From positions 1-44,104 of the forward strand of contig JAEYXS010000086.1 of the NCBI GenBank assembly GCA_023431185.1: 44,104 nucleotides of DNA, in the 5' to 3' direction. Within the stretch, counting starts at the first letter, position 1. Each line of letters begins with the position of its first letter. The position numbers and the translations under genes were made by a program. This stretch comes from Verrucomicrobiota bacterium (GTDB lineage Bacteria > Verrucomicrobiota > Verrucomicrobiia > Limisphaerales > JAEYXS01). A model generated the notes under the pieces. That model saw only the letters and a list, made by a program, of their open reading frames with translations, searched no databases and had not been told where the DNA came from. This document shows, in pieces, positions 17,915 to 26,101 of the stretch.

Positions 17915-18688
17915 TTATTTCCAGCTCAGGACGTTGTCCGCGTTCACGCCGTCGGTGGCGGGCACAGCGGGATTGGACTGGCCGTCCGGCCCCTTGCTCC
18001 AGATCATCACCGGACCGCGGAACACAAAATCATGCGAGGTGGCCAGACCCGATTTGCTGAAGAGACCGACGTGGCCTTTGGGATCGTTGGCCGTGATCAG
18101 GGAGACGTTGGTCCGGCAATAAAAAGCATCATGGGTCAGGTTGTCATAGTCGGCATCCACGCTGATGATATAAGGATTCCCCCACGGATCACGGTAGATG
18201 CTTGAGACCGGGCCCAGCCCCGGGTTCCCCTCGTTCACCGCCACCTTGGGGCTGATGAACTCCTTCTTTTGGGGATTGTTGATGTAGTTGTAATTATGCA
18301 GGTTATCCGCTTTGGACATCAGGATTTTGAAGAGCGCCCCGTTATTGGTCTGATTCCCCATGCCGAAATTGTTTTCCACCATGGCCGAGCCGGTATACTC
18401 CGTCATCCCCGCTGTGCCAAAAGTGAAGTCGGGAGAGACTGCCACCTTCACGGGGGCACTCAGCGGCATGATGCTGTAATTGGCCTTGAACGCGACGACG
18501 GCCTTCTCGATGTCCGCCATCTCGAGTTGCGCCTTGGTGATCTGGGCCTTTCGCTTGAAGTGACCGATCGCCGGCAGGATCATCCCCGCCAAAATGCCGA
18601 TGATGGCGATGACCGTCAGCAATTCGATCAAAGTAAAGGCGCGGGCACCTGCTGCCCGTCCGTGCTGGCTCATTTGATTTACTTTCAT
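17915..18688 (-). CDS. Type II secretion GspG-like major pseudopilin homologue
   Basis: 257 residues from ATG 18688 (a TTG at 18697 is possible but less likely). The leader MKVNQMSQHGRAAGARA precedes FTLIELLTVIAIIGILAGMI, with Ala at -1 and Glu at +5. The helix continues into KAQITKAQLEMADIEKAV, the register of GspG, where a short helix precedes a YPxP/MPLS-type loop (NYSIMPLSAP). The C-terminal part contains YRDPWGNPYIISVDADYDN, the DPWGxPY block of GspG proteins, whose acidic residues bind calcium in the known family. This supports a real GspG-type fold. It is about 100 residues longer than enterobacterial GspG. It sits 2-11 bp after the next upstream pseudopilin gene. Confidence 0.87.
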   Translation of the reverse strand: MKVNQMSQHGRAAGARAFTLIELLTVIAIIGILAGMILPAIGHFKRKAQITKAQLEMADIEKAVVAFKANYSIMPLSAPVKVAVSPDFTFGTAGMTEYTGSAMVENNFGMGNQTNNGALFKILMSKADNLHNYNYINNPQKKEFISPKVAVNEGNPGLGPVSSIYRDPWGNPYIISVDADYDNLTHDAFYCRTNVSLITANDPKGHVGLFSKSGLATSHDFVFRGPVMIWSKGPDGQSNPAVPATDGVNADNVLSWK

Positions 18689-18699
18689 GGTTCGCAAAA

Positions 18700-19410
18700 T
18701 TATTTGGCCGGAGTTTCCAATGTGATCGGTTCCTTTTCCCAGTTGCTCACCCGGTAACGGCTGCCGCCCACTTCAAACTCCAGCCACAGATCATACCGCC
18801 CCTGGTTGTTGGTGGGATTGGTGGAGATATACCGCCAGGGATTGAAATAGTTTCCGGCAGTATCTTTCAGCATGTTGGCTTCCACATCCTTGATGGGAAA
18901 CCGCAGCAGCTTGACATCCGGGCCGGTGGCCCCGGTATCGAGGCTGCGGTACATGTCCGCATTCACGGAGGTGAAAAACTGCTTCGCCTTGACCGCCTGT
19001 GGATTGTTCGGATCATGTGTCACATTGCGCAACCCGTCCTGGTTGAAATAGGTGCGGACATTGCTCTCAGTGATGTTCTCCGTGAGGGTTTCATACCGCC
19101 CCAGGGCGGTGTTGAAAGTCGTCCCCATCAGTTCATAATACAATGGATGGATGGCCGTATGGTTGGGCTGCAGCCGGTCGGGATTGTCGAGCGGATAGCT
19201 GTTGTACCGGCTGTAATAATCCTGGATGAGCGTATCCAACTGGCTGAGCTGGGCTTGGGCGCCCTTCTTGGCCTTGTTCTTCTGCATGTTGCCAAAGACC
19301 GGGAACAGCATGGCCGCCAAGATGGCGATGATGGCGATCACCACCAGCATCTCCACCAAAGTAAATCCCTGCTGTCTCTGCCCGTCCCGGTTGTCAGTGT
19401 TCAGCTTCAT
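18700..19410 (-). CDS. Type II secretion GspG-like pseudopilin homologue (second copy)
   Basis: 236 residues. MKLNTDNRDGQRQQG then FTLVEMLVVIAIIAILAAML is a textbook class III signal with Gly at -1 and Glu at +5, the only one of the six with Gly. The helix leads to KAKKGAQAQLSQLDTLIQDY and then NSYPLDNPD, where the YP turn is typical of GspG. Near the C-terminus, NYFNPWRYISTNPTNN replaces the DPWGxPY block. The usual Asp before PW is missing, so calcium binding may differ from the neighbour. It is the first pseudopilin gene of the operon, 22 bp after the brnA-like antitoxin gene, with no room for a separate promoter in that gap. Confidence 0.87.
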   Translation of the reverse strand: MKLNTDNRDGQRQQGFTLVEMLVVIAIIAILAAMLFPVFGNMQKNKAKKGAQAQLSQLDTLIQDYYSRYNSYPLDNPDRLQPNHTAIHPLYYELMGTTFNTALGRYETLTENITESNVRTYFNQDGLRNVTHDPNNPQAVKAKQFFTSVNADMYRSLDTGATGPDVKLLRFPIKDVEANMLKDTAGNYFNPWRYISTNPTNNQGRYDLWLEFEVGGSRYRVSNWEKEPITLETPAK

Positions 19411-19432
19411 TTAAATCAGCCCGGTTATCAGT

Positions 19433-19714
19433 TTAGCGTTCCCCCAGTTCCTGCTCCATGCGCTCGCTCAGCCATTGTTTGATCATGCTCTGGTAGTTGA
19501 GGTAGCGGGAGCGCGCCAGGCGCTTGATGCGCGCCAGCATGCGCGGATCGATGCGCAAAGTGATGGTCACCGACTCGGAGGACTCGGAGATCGGCACCAC
19601 GGAGTTCTCCATGAGCCGCAGATCGGCCCGCGCACTGGCCCAGAAATCCGCCTCCGCCTCCTCGCGGTCGAACAGTGGGACATCTTCCCAGTTCGTGATG
19701 GCGTGCATGCTCAT
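19433..19714 (-). CDS. brnA: BrnA/CopG-type antitoxin
   Basis: 93 residues. The N-terminal part carries an acidic stretch ending in an FW (REEAEADFW), as in CopG_antitoxin proteins. The C-terminal half SVTITLRIDPRMLARIKRLA then SRYLNYQSMIKQWLSERM is a ribbon-helix-helix: one strand and two helices. Such antitoxins bind the BrnT toxin and repress their own promoter. It follows the toxin gene by 26 bp, the toxin-first order known for brnTA. The next gene downstream is the first pseudopilin, so antitoxin expression may extend into that operon. The ATG at 19712-19714 is clear. Family-level confidence is good; the specific BrnA label is inferred from the partner. Confidence 0.78.
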   Translation of the reverse strand: MSMHAITNWEDVPLFDREEAEADFWASARADLRLMENSVVPISESSESVTITLRIDPRMLARIKRLARSRYLNYQSMIKQWLSERMEQELGER

Positions 19715-19740
19715 GATATTATTTCAGTTGGGTGCGGCGG

Positions 19741-20028
19741 TCATTTCGCCAGCACCTGCTCTTGTTTGCGTTGATAAAAAAACTGTTCTTCGGGCACGAA
19801 CACCCGGGCAAAGATGACCCGGATCAGCTTGCCATTGGTGCGGTAGACGCTGAAAATGCCGTGTCCGCGGGTTGACTTGCCCAAGTTGAAATAGCGGGAC
19901 TGGACCGAAAAGCGCGGCGAGTCGGGGAGCAGGCGCACGGCGAAAGGATCTTCGAAAGATTCTTCGATGTCGCGCTGCGTGAGTTCGTCGGTGAACTCAA
20001 ACGCTGGGTTGTTCCAGTCAAACTCCAT
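19741..20028 (-). CDS. brnT: BrnT-family toxin
   Basis: 95 residues. The start MEFDWNNPA matches the FEWDxxK/N opening of BrnT. The segment IEESFEDPFAVRLLPDSPRF corresponds to the F-x-D-P block, and IRVIFARVFVPEEQFFYQ to the R-[IV]-I-x-A-R ending of the family. BrnT proteins are RelE-fold ribonucleases that inhibit translation and are neutralised by a ribbon-helix-helix antitoxin. The usual Lys-His-Gly segment near residue 15 is replaced by FEFTDELTQRD, so this is a divergent member. The upstream gap of 273 bp to tcdA holds no other gene and should contain the promoter. An ATACG...CGTAT inverted pair (20027-20048) overlaps the start codon and is a possible autoregulatory site. Confidence 0.75.
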   Translation of the reverse strand: MEFDWNNPAFEFTDELTQRDIEESFEDPFAVRLLPDSPRFSVQSRYFNLGKSTRGHGIFSVYRTNGKLIRVIFARVFVPEEQFFYQRKQEQVLAK

Positions 20029-20301
20029 ACGCTATGTCTAGTTCGTATATGAATCGCCCATGCAATGTGATTACAATGTATTTACACCCGCTATCTTCAA
20101 ACTGTCAATGCCTCAATTACAGATTTCCGCCGGGAATACGCGCCGTAAAATTGAGTTAGCAAACACTCTGCCAACTACTTAGACCACTTCACCCCGTACG
20201 CCTCACCTACAGGTCAGCCCCCTGACAAACCAATTTACACCTTGTGAAGTGCTTGCGGCTGAAGATGATTGCCCCTAACTAATGCGGTCTGACCAGAGCG
20301 G

Positions 20302-21072
20302 ATGAACGATTACGAAGCCAGATTCAACGGGATTGCCCGCCTGTACGGGCGTGAAAGCCTCGCCCGCCTGCGTCAATCTCACGCCATAGTTGTGGGGGTT
20401 GGCGGGGTTGGTTCCTGGGCGGTCGAAGCCCTCGCCCGCTCCGGCCTCGGCGAGCTGACCCTGATCGACTTGGACGAGATCTGCATCAGCAATACCAACC
20501 GCCAGCTCCCTGCCCTCGTGGGGAAAATTGGCCAGCCCAAGGTTGAGGTCCTCAAAGAACGTGTGCTGACTATCAATCCCGAATGCCGCGTGCATGCCAT
20601 CCAGAAGTTCTTCACCCCCAATACCGCCGATGAACTTCTTTGCGCCCCCTGCTCTGGCGTTCTGGATGCCATCGACAGTCTGAAGCATAAAGCACTGCTC
20701 ATTGCGGAATGCAATAAACGAAAGATTCCCATCATCGTCTCTGGAGGCGCTGGCGGGCGGCGCGACCCCACCGCCATCCGCTATGCCGACCTCAGCCAAG
20801 CCAGCCACGACCGGCTGCTCCAGCAAACGCGTCGGCTGCTCCGCAAAGACTATGGCTTTCCCGCCAATGGCAAACCTTTCGGCATTGATTGCGTCTTCAC
20901 CACGGAACCGCCCCTCTTTCCCCAAAGTGATGGTACCGTTTGCACCGTAAGGGAGGAAGGCTCCGACACCAAGATGAACTGTGAGAGCGGCTACGGGGCC
21001 GCCACCTTCGTCACCGGTGCTTTCGGCTTCGCCGTGGCCGCCGGGCTCGTGGAAAAAATCATCGCCCGCTAA
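20302..21072 (+). CDS. tcdA: tRNA threonylcarbamoyladenosine dehydratase TcdA
   Basis: 256 residues, an E1-like ATP-dependent enzyme of the ThiF/MoeB superfamily that cyclises t6A37 of tRNAs to ct6A. It opens with RFNGIARLYGRESLARLRQS, typical of TcdA/YgdL. A nucleotide-binding loop GVGGVGSWAVEALARSG (about 32-48) follows, then LIDLDEICISNTNRQLPA, where the Asp and Asn-x-x-Arg contact ATP. Next come DAIDSLKHKALLI and the C-terminal CESGYGAATFVTGAFGF. It lacks the CxxC zinc motifs of MoeB, as expected for TcdA. The start at 20302 matches the family N-terminus. It is monocistronic, convergent with the next gene with 29 bp between the stops. Confidence 0.92.
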   Translation: MNDYEARFNGIARLYGRESLARLRQSHAIVVGVGGVGSWAVEALARSGLGELTLIDLDEICISNTNRQLPALVGKIGQPKVEVLKERVLTINPECRVHAIQKFFTPNTADELLCAPCSGVLDAIDSLKHKALLIAECNKRKIPIIVSGGAGGRRDPTAIRYADLSQASHDRLLQQTRRLLRKDYGFPANGKPFGIDCVFTTEPPLFPQSDGTVCTVREEGSDTKMNCESGYGAATFVTGAFGFAVAAGLVEKIIAR

Positions 21073-21101
21073 CTTCACCGCCGGGCTTTAAGGGACCGAT
21101 C

Positions 21102-23507
21102 CTACTTGGGCAACTGGTTCAACGTGTACCAGAACGTGTCATGCCGCAGCTTTTTGCCGGCCTCATCCTGCACATCGAGGCAGCGCACCATGGTTACATA
21201 ACCCGTCTTCCACCCTGCCACCTTCAGCTTCACCTTGGTGCGCTCGGGAGACAGCACTGCCTGCAACACCTTGATGCCCGTGGAACTGTTTTCCTTGCCG
21301 TCATGGTCGAGCTCCTTGGAACCATAGGTCTGATGATAGTGATAGCCGAACTGCACGATGTCATAGCTGTCCGCCAGCGCGCCAGTGACGGCATCGATCG
21401 GCTGCGTAAAGGTCAGTTCCAAGCCGTCCTTCAACGCCTTCACTTCCTTGACTTCGAACGGCGTCTTGCCGGTGAAGCTCACGCGGTCCAGTGAATACTC
21501 CTTGGGGGCCACTGCCGCCCAAGCCTTGTTCTTGCAGCCGCCCACATAAAGTTTTTTGTCCGGGCCGAACACCAGCCGGTTCACGCCGGAGCCAAACCCT
21601 TTCGCGAACGGGAACACCGCGCCCTGCCATTGCCCGTTCACCTTTTCCAGCGCCACCCGCATCACGATGGCGTTCTGGAAATCGCCCACCAGCAACTGGC
21701 CCGTGAACGGCCCGAAACCCTCGGGTATCGTGTCAAACCCGCTGGTCGATTTCGCCAGGGAGTAAGGAAACCAGACAGCCGGTGGCGAGAAACTTTGCGG
21801 ATTCACAAAATGTTCCTTCGGCGAGGGCGTCGTGGAAGGGAATCCAAAAAACTTGTTGGGCTGCATGTGCGTCAGCTTGCACGCCGCCACCCAGTTGCCC
21901 TGGTTCTCAGTCATGAAGATGTCGCCCTGATACGTGCCAAAACCGTTCGGAGAACGTAAACCGTCGCAGAAGGGCGTGAGCTGCCGTCCATCCGGCGAGA
22001 GTTCGAGGCACCAGCCCATGTACTTAACCTCATACAGACCGCGGTTGCCGTTCCGCATGACATACAGATTGCCTGTGCGCCCCACCGCCGGGCCAAAGCT
22101 GAAGTCATGATAGTTGCCGGTGAAACCCCAGTCCTGGTTCAGACACTCGAAACGGTCCGCCTCCCCGTTCCCATCGGTATCAATGAGCCTAGTGAGTTCC
22201 TGCTTTTGCACGATATAGATCTGGCCATTGATGACCTTCAACCCGCCGGGTTCGTTCAGGCCGCGCGCGAAACGGCGATACTTCGCCCCGCCTGGCGCGC
22301 CTTGGACCTGCTCCACGATGTAGACATCCCCCAGCCAGGTGCAAACGGCCAGTTCTCCGGTGGGCAGGAAATCCATGCCCGTGACCAGCAGCTCGATCTC
22401 CGGCGGCAAAGGAAACGCTTCCAGCTTGTAAGCGGCATCCCCGGCGGGCAGCACGAACCCTTTGGCACTGGGCACGATGGTCGCCGTAGAAGCCACCAAG
22501 GCGGGTTGTTTGCTGTCCGGCAAGCTCATATCCACCGGCTTGATCGGCGATTTCGGGCGCGCTTTGAACTGCGCCAGGGCCGCTTCCAAAGTCGGCGCAG
22601 CCAGACTGAGTATCTCCACGACCACAGGATCGCGGTGGACGGGGATGCGCACCTCCACCCGGGTCTCCGATTTGCCGGGCGGCTTCACCTCGCGCATGCT
22701 GTCGTTCTTGTTCTCCTTCCAGATCAAGCTCGGGTAATTGACCGCTTGCTCCTCGATTTCCAGCTTCAGATTGCAATCTGCCCGGGCGGTGATCAGCAGG
22801 ACATTCGTGCCCCGGTCGAAGACAAACATTCCGGGTGGCACATTGTTCGTGAGGCGCGGGCTCTGTTCCACATGCGCCAGATACGTCAGGCTCCGCAGCG
22901 TGCTGGCGATCTCCAGCCGCCGCTCGATCACCCCGCTGCCCATGGCCGGATCATGCCGGGGCGTTTCATGCACGCGGATCACCTCAAACTCCGGCGTCAG
23001 GAGTTCATACATGAAAGTGGTACCACCCGTCTTGGTGCTGACTCCGAGATAGCGCCCCGTCGGCTGGGCATCCCGGTATCTTTTCTCAAGGTCGGTGTAC
23101 TCCCGGATCTGCCACGGGAAAACTGGTGGATTCTGCCAAAGGGTAGTGCCTTCATAATCACAATAGAACCGGTCCTTGGCACCGTGATAGACCGCGCCCC
23201 ATAAGTTGAGTGTCTTGCCCTCCCACGCCACGTGGGTCCGCAGCAGTTCGGTATCGAAAGCCACGTGCATGTTCGTCGCCAAAGGCACCACCACGCTGCG
23301 CACCGCCGTATTCATGGGCGCATTGCGGAAGGGCATGCCCGCCGGGTCATGACGGGGCGCGTAGATGTTCTTCGCCTTGGCTTTCGGGTCGGATTTCTCT
23401 TTCTCGGCAGCCGATAGGCAAAACGAACTGCTCGTGAGCAACATCAGGAGGACGGCACTCAGCCAGAATCGGCGAAATCGCATGTGACTCGGTAAAACGG
23501 TGAACAT
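21102..23507 (-). CDS. Secreted sorbosone-dehydrogenase-like beta-propeller protein with DUF6797-like N-terminus
   Basis: 801 residues. A signal peptide (RFRRFWLSAVLLMLLTSSSF, then CLSAAEK) leads into an N-terminal region with HVAFDTELLRTHVAWEGKTL, which resembles the DUF6797 module of PVC bacteria. From about residue 370 a beta-propeller of the glucose/sorbosone dehydrogenase type follows: FLPTGELAVCTWLGDVYIV, TDGNGEADRFE, YHDFSFGPA, SPNGFGTYQGDIFMTENQGN. A C-terminal beta domain closes the protein. In this group such propellers are often fused to cytochrome c, but no CxxCH is present here, so electrons would need another carrier. Substrate unknown. The start at 23507 is preceded by AGGAGG, which favours it over the ATG at 23483. 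Monocistronic. Confidence 0.78.
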   Translation of the reverse strand: MFTVLPSHMRFRRFWLSAVLLMLLTSSSFCLSAAEKEKSDPKAKAKNIYAPRHDPAGMPFRNAPMNTAVRSVVVPLATNMHVAFDTELLRTHVAWEGKTLNLWGAVYHGAKDRFYCDYEGTTLWQNPPVFPWQIREYTDLEKRYRDAQPTGRYLGVSTKTGGTTFMYELLTPEFEVIRVHETPRHDPAMGSGVIERRLEIASTLRSLTYLAHVEQSPRLTNNVPPGMFVFDRGTNVLLITARADCNLKLEIEEQAVNYPSLIWKENKNDSMREVKPPGKSETRVEVRIPVHRDPVVVEILSLAAPTLEAALAQFKARPKSPIKPVDMSLPDSKQPALVASTATIVPSAKGFVLPAGDAAYKLEAFPLPPEIELLVTGMDFLPTGELAVCTWLGDVYIVEQVQGAPGGAKYRRFARGLNEPGGLKVINGQIYIVQKQELTRLIDTDGNGEADRFECLNQDWGFTGNYHDFSFGPAVGRTGNLYVMRNGNRGLYEVKYMGWCLELSPDGRQLTPFCDGLRSPNGFGTYQGDIFMTENQGNWVAACKLTHMQPNKFFGFPSTTPSPKEHFVNPQSFSPPAVWFPYSLAKSTSGFDTIPEGFGPFTGQLLVGDFQNAIVMRVALEKVNGQWQGAVFPFAKGFGSGVNRLVFGPDKKLYVGGCKNKAWAAVAPKEYSLDRVSFTGKTPFEVKEVKALKDGLELTFTQPIDAVTGALADSYDIVQFGYHYHQTYGSKELDHDGKENSSTGIKVLQAVLSPERTKVKLKVAGWKTGYVTMVRCLDVQDEAGKKLRHDTFWYTLNQLPK

Positions 23508-23624
23508 GTTCCTCCTAACAAAGCCGCCATCCAGAAATCTGCCAAGTCAAAAGGCTCTACATTTTACGAGTACCTTTTGAGATTTGACCGACCTGAGCAA
23601 CAAGTCCAAAATGCCATTAGTCCT

Positions 23625-23987
23625 ATGAAAGACATCAGCCCCTTTCGCATGGCGCTCTGGACCGCTTTGGTTACTCTTAGCTGTGCCTTGCTCGTCACCG
23701 GCAGTGATGGGTCTGGCATGATACTTGGACTCTCTGGTCTGGCACTTGCCACTCGTGGTGAAATGAAAAAGACCATCCCGACGAAAACAGCGATTGCGCT
23801 GTTTGCCGTTATTACGCTTTTGTTTATCCTGCAGTTTGTGCTGCTCAAAATTTGGAGCGAGGAGCAGTTAGAGTTCGTCGCGACCCATCCAGCCTTTGTC
23901 TTCCCTATGTGGGGACTCATTCTGGCCTTTTCCTTCAAGAAATGGTGGCAGGATAGACACGGGCTTGCTCAAGTTCAGGCTGGGTAG
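23625..23987 (+). CDS. Small integral membrane protein, function unknown
   Basis: 120 residues from ATG 23625; the frame opens earlier at a TTG (23577) but the ATG gives a natural N-terminus. I see three hydrophobic segments: about 9-27 (ALWTALVTLSCALLV), a shorter one with GMILGLSGLALA, and about 56-76 (AIALFAVITLLFILQFVLL). A fourth possible segment lies near FPMWGLILAF. The tail is basic and aromatic (FKKWWQDRHG). No family is recognised. It is divergent from the sorbosone-like gene and its stop is only 5 bp from the end of the TPR gene on the other strand. It uses more A+T than its neighbours. Confidence 0.6.
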   Translation: MKDISPFRMALWTALVTLSCALLVTGSDGSGMILGLSGLALATRGEMKKTIPTKTAIALFAVITLLFILQFVLLKIWSEEQLEFVATHPAFVFPMWGLILAFSFKKWWQDRHGLAQVQAG

Positions 23988-23992
23988 GCTTG

Positions 23993-24490
23993 CTACAATC
24001 CCTTCACATACTCCCACAACGGCTTCAGATCCGGGTCTCCAAGCGCCATTTTTTTGAGGATGTCTTTTCCTTGGATCTTCTCGGCCAGCGACAGCCAGCG
24101 CTTCGCCGTGCCAAGCTGGCCCAACTGGCATTCGTAACAGGCAAGATTGTAGGGAATGACGCCTTCTTCGGGAAATCGGCCGACCGAACGCGCGAGTTCA
24201 TCGCGCGCCTCATCGGTCCGCTTCAGCTCATGGAGGGTGTAAGATTGATGGATCCATCCAGCGACTTCTTCCGGGTAACGGCTGACCATCTGCCGGGCTA
24301 CTGCCAGGGCCTTGGCCCATTCTTTCTCGGCGGCATACAGCTCCCACATCAGGTTCAGCACCTCCGGATGCTCGTGCCAGCGTGGCAGAAGCTCGCCCAG
24401 CTCCTGCCACGCCTCCGGGGTATTGCCCAGTTCCAACCAGCCCCGGGCAGCGTTCAGGTTATGTATGTCAGGCGGCTCGATCGCGTCCAC
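23993..24490 (-). CDS. TPR-repeat protein
   Basis: About 165 residues made almost wholly of helical repeats with tetratricopeptide spacing: LNAARGWLELGNTPEAWQEL, LNLMWELYAAEKEWAKALAV, AGWIHQSYTLHELKRTDEAR, and VIPYNLACYECQLGQLGTAK. The W/L-G-Y/A pattern at 34-residue intervals supports four TPR units. TPRs mediate protein contacts; no enzymatic part is visible. No ATG is available. A GTG at 24490 gives VDAIEPPDIHNLN, while a TTG at 24553 would extend it into the start of the divergent dacB gene and is less likely. The partner is unknown. Confidence 0.68.
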   Translation of the reverse strand: MDAIEPPDIHNLNAARGWLELGNTPEAWQELGELLPRWHEHPEVLNLMWELYAAEKEWAKALAVARQMVSRYPEEVAGWIHQSYTLHELKRTDEARDELARSVGRFPEEGVIPYNLACYECQLGQLGTAKRWLSLAEKIQGKDILKKMALGDPDLKPLWEYVKGL

Positions 24491-24540
24491 ACACAATCCA
24501 ATATTGCATCCGGACGCATTTGGCAAAATGCTTCTGCGTG

Positions 24541-26091
24541 ATGCGACGCCCAAGCCACCATCTCCCGCTGCCAGCGATTCTCGCCTTTACCCTTATCTTT
24601 GGAGCGAACTATCTGGCCAGTGCCCAATCCGGCAACGCCACTTCGCCAGACCAGCTCAAGCAACGCCTGGAACAATTCGTCCAGCAACCCCGCTTCGCCT
24701 CCTCCCAATGGGGCATCCAGATCAAATCGCTCGACACCGGCAAACAGATCTTCGAGCACGATTCGCAAAAACGCCTGAAGCCCGCTTCCAATAACAAACT
24801 CTACACCGGCGCGCTGGCTCTCGAAGAACTAGGTCCCGACTACCGCATCATCACTTCCATCGCGGCAAAAAAGAAACCGACCCCGAGTGGGACCTTGAAC
24901 ACCGATCTCGTCATCATCGGTCGGGGCGATTTCTCTTTTTCCGCCCGCTTTCACAATGGGGATTACGAAGCCGCCCTGCGCCCCTTGATCGACGCCATTG
25001 TCGCCACAGGCATCAAACGCATCAATGGCGATATCGTGGCCGATGAAAGCTTCTTTCGCGGCCCCTCCTTCGGCAACGGGTGGACTTGGGATGATCTGCA
25101 ATATTATTACGGCGCGGAAGTCTCCGCCTGCACTTACCAGGACAACACGGTGGACCTGAGCATCGCGCCCGGAAAGAAGCTGGGTGATTCCGCGACTATC
25201 ACGCTCAAGCCCTACACGCCTTTGCTCTATTTCATCAATCGCGTGCAGACCGCAGCGACCAATGCCCGCGCTTCCATCACTGTCACGCGTGAACCGGGGT
25301 CCAGTCTGGTGACCGTCACCGGCCAAGTGCCGCTTGGTGGCAAAGCGGTGGAAGATGCCGCCACCGTGCCCCGCCCGGCCCTGTGGTTCGCGCAAGCGGT
25401 CAAGGACGCACTCATCAAACGTGGCATCAAAGTAAAAGGCGATGTCCGTCGTATCACGGCGGACGACCAAGCGAGCAATCCTGCCAAGTCTGATGAATTG
25501 ATCGAACTCACCACCGTTTCCTCACCACCCATGCGCGAACTGGTGAAGCAGATGATGAAGCCCTCGCAAAATCTCTACGCGCAACTGCTCCTGCTGCAAG
25601 TCGCCGCGCGCCATGCGGATCATGCGAAAGATATGTCCACCACCAGCGAGGACATCGGACTGCGTCGGATGAACGCCTTCATGCAGAAGATCGGCGCGAA
25701 CCGCTCCGATGTGCTCATTGAGGAAGGCTCGGGGCTTTCACGCGGCGCACTGGTCACGCCGCGCGCCACGGTGAAGCTGCTCGAATACATGGCGCAACAC
25801 ACTTACAAGGACGCCTTTCTCGATTCCCTGCCCATCGCGGGCAAAGATGGCACGTTGCGGCTACGCATGAAAGGCACGCTCGCGGAAGGCAACGTCCAAG
25901 CGAAGACCGGATCGCTGCGCTATGTGAACGCCCTCTCCGGCTACGTGACCAATCGCACAGGTGAACGCTTCGTGTTCTCGCTCCTCTCCAATGCCCACCT
26001 CGCCCCCACAAATGGACCGACAGCAAGGAATGATATTGATCAGATCATGGTGTGGCTGGCGGAGTCGGATTTCAAAACGAAAACACAATAG
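24541..26091 (+). CDS. dacB: D-alanyl-D-alanine carboxypeptidase/endopeptidase, PBP4 type (peptidase S13)
   Basis: 516 residues. A signal peptide (PAILAFTLIFGANYLASAQS) targets it to the periplasm. The three penicillin-binding motifs are present: SxxK as PASNNK with Ser83 and Lys86, SxN in MMKPSQNLYAQLLL, and KTG in VQAKTGSLRYVNALSGYV. The long insertion between the first two motifs and the GDGTL-like KDGTLRLRMKG segment are typical of the S13 family. PBP4 enzymes trim pentapeptides and cut D-Ala-mDAP crosslinks in peptidoglycan. ATG 24541 was chosen because the longer frame (from 24382) has no signal peptide and runs antisense through the TPR gene. It is followed after 10 bp by a small lipoprotein gene, probably co-transcribed. 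Confidence 0.92.
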   Translation: MRRPSHHLPLPAILAFTLIFGANYLASAQSGNATSPDQLKQRLEQFVQQPRFASSQWGIQIKSLDTGKQIFEHDSQKRLKPASNNKLYTGALALEELGPDYRIITSIAAKKKPTPSGTLNTDLVIIGRGDFSFSARFHNGDYEAALRPLIDAIVATGIKRINGDIVADESFFRGPSFGNGWTWDDLQYYYGAEVSACTYQDNTVDLSIAPGKKLGDSATITLKPYTPLLYFINRVQTAATNARASITVTREPGSSLVTVTGQVPLGGKAVEDAATVPRPALWFAQAVKDALIKRGIKVKGDVRRITADDQASNPAKSDELIELTTVSSPPMRELVKQMMKPSQNLYAQLLLLQVAARHADHAKDMSTTSEDIGLRRMNAFMQKIGANRSDVLIEEGSGLSRGALVTPRATVKLLEYMAQHTYKDAFLDSLPIAGKDGTLRLRMKGTLAEGNVQAKTGSLRYVNALSGYVTNRTGERFVFSLLSNAHLAPTNGPTARNDIDQIMVWLAESDFKTKTQ

Positions 26092-26101
26092 GTATTGCTC
26101 A

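Noticed and set aside
24382..24540. N-terminal extension of dacB
   Set aside because: It is antisense to the TPR gene and would bury the signal peptide. The ATG at 24541 starts directly before the signal sequence.
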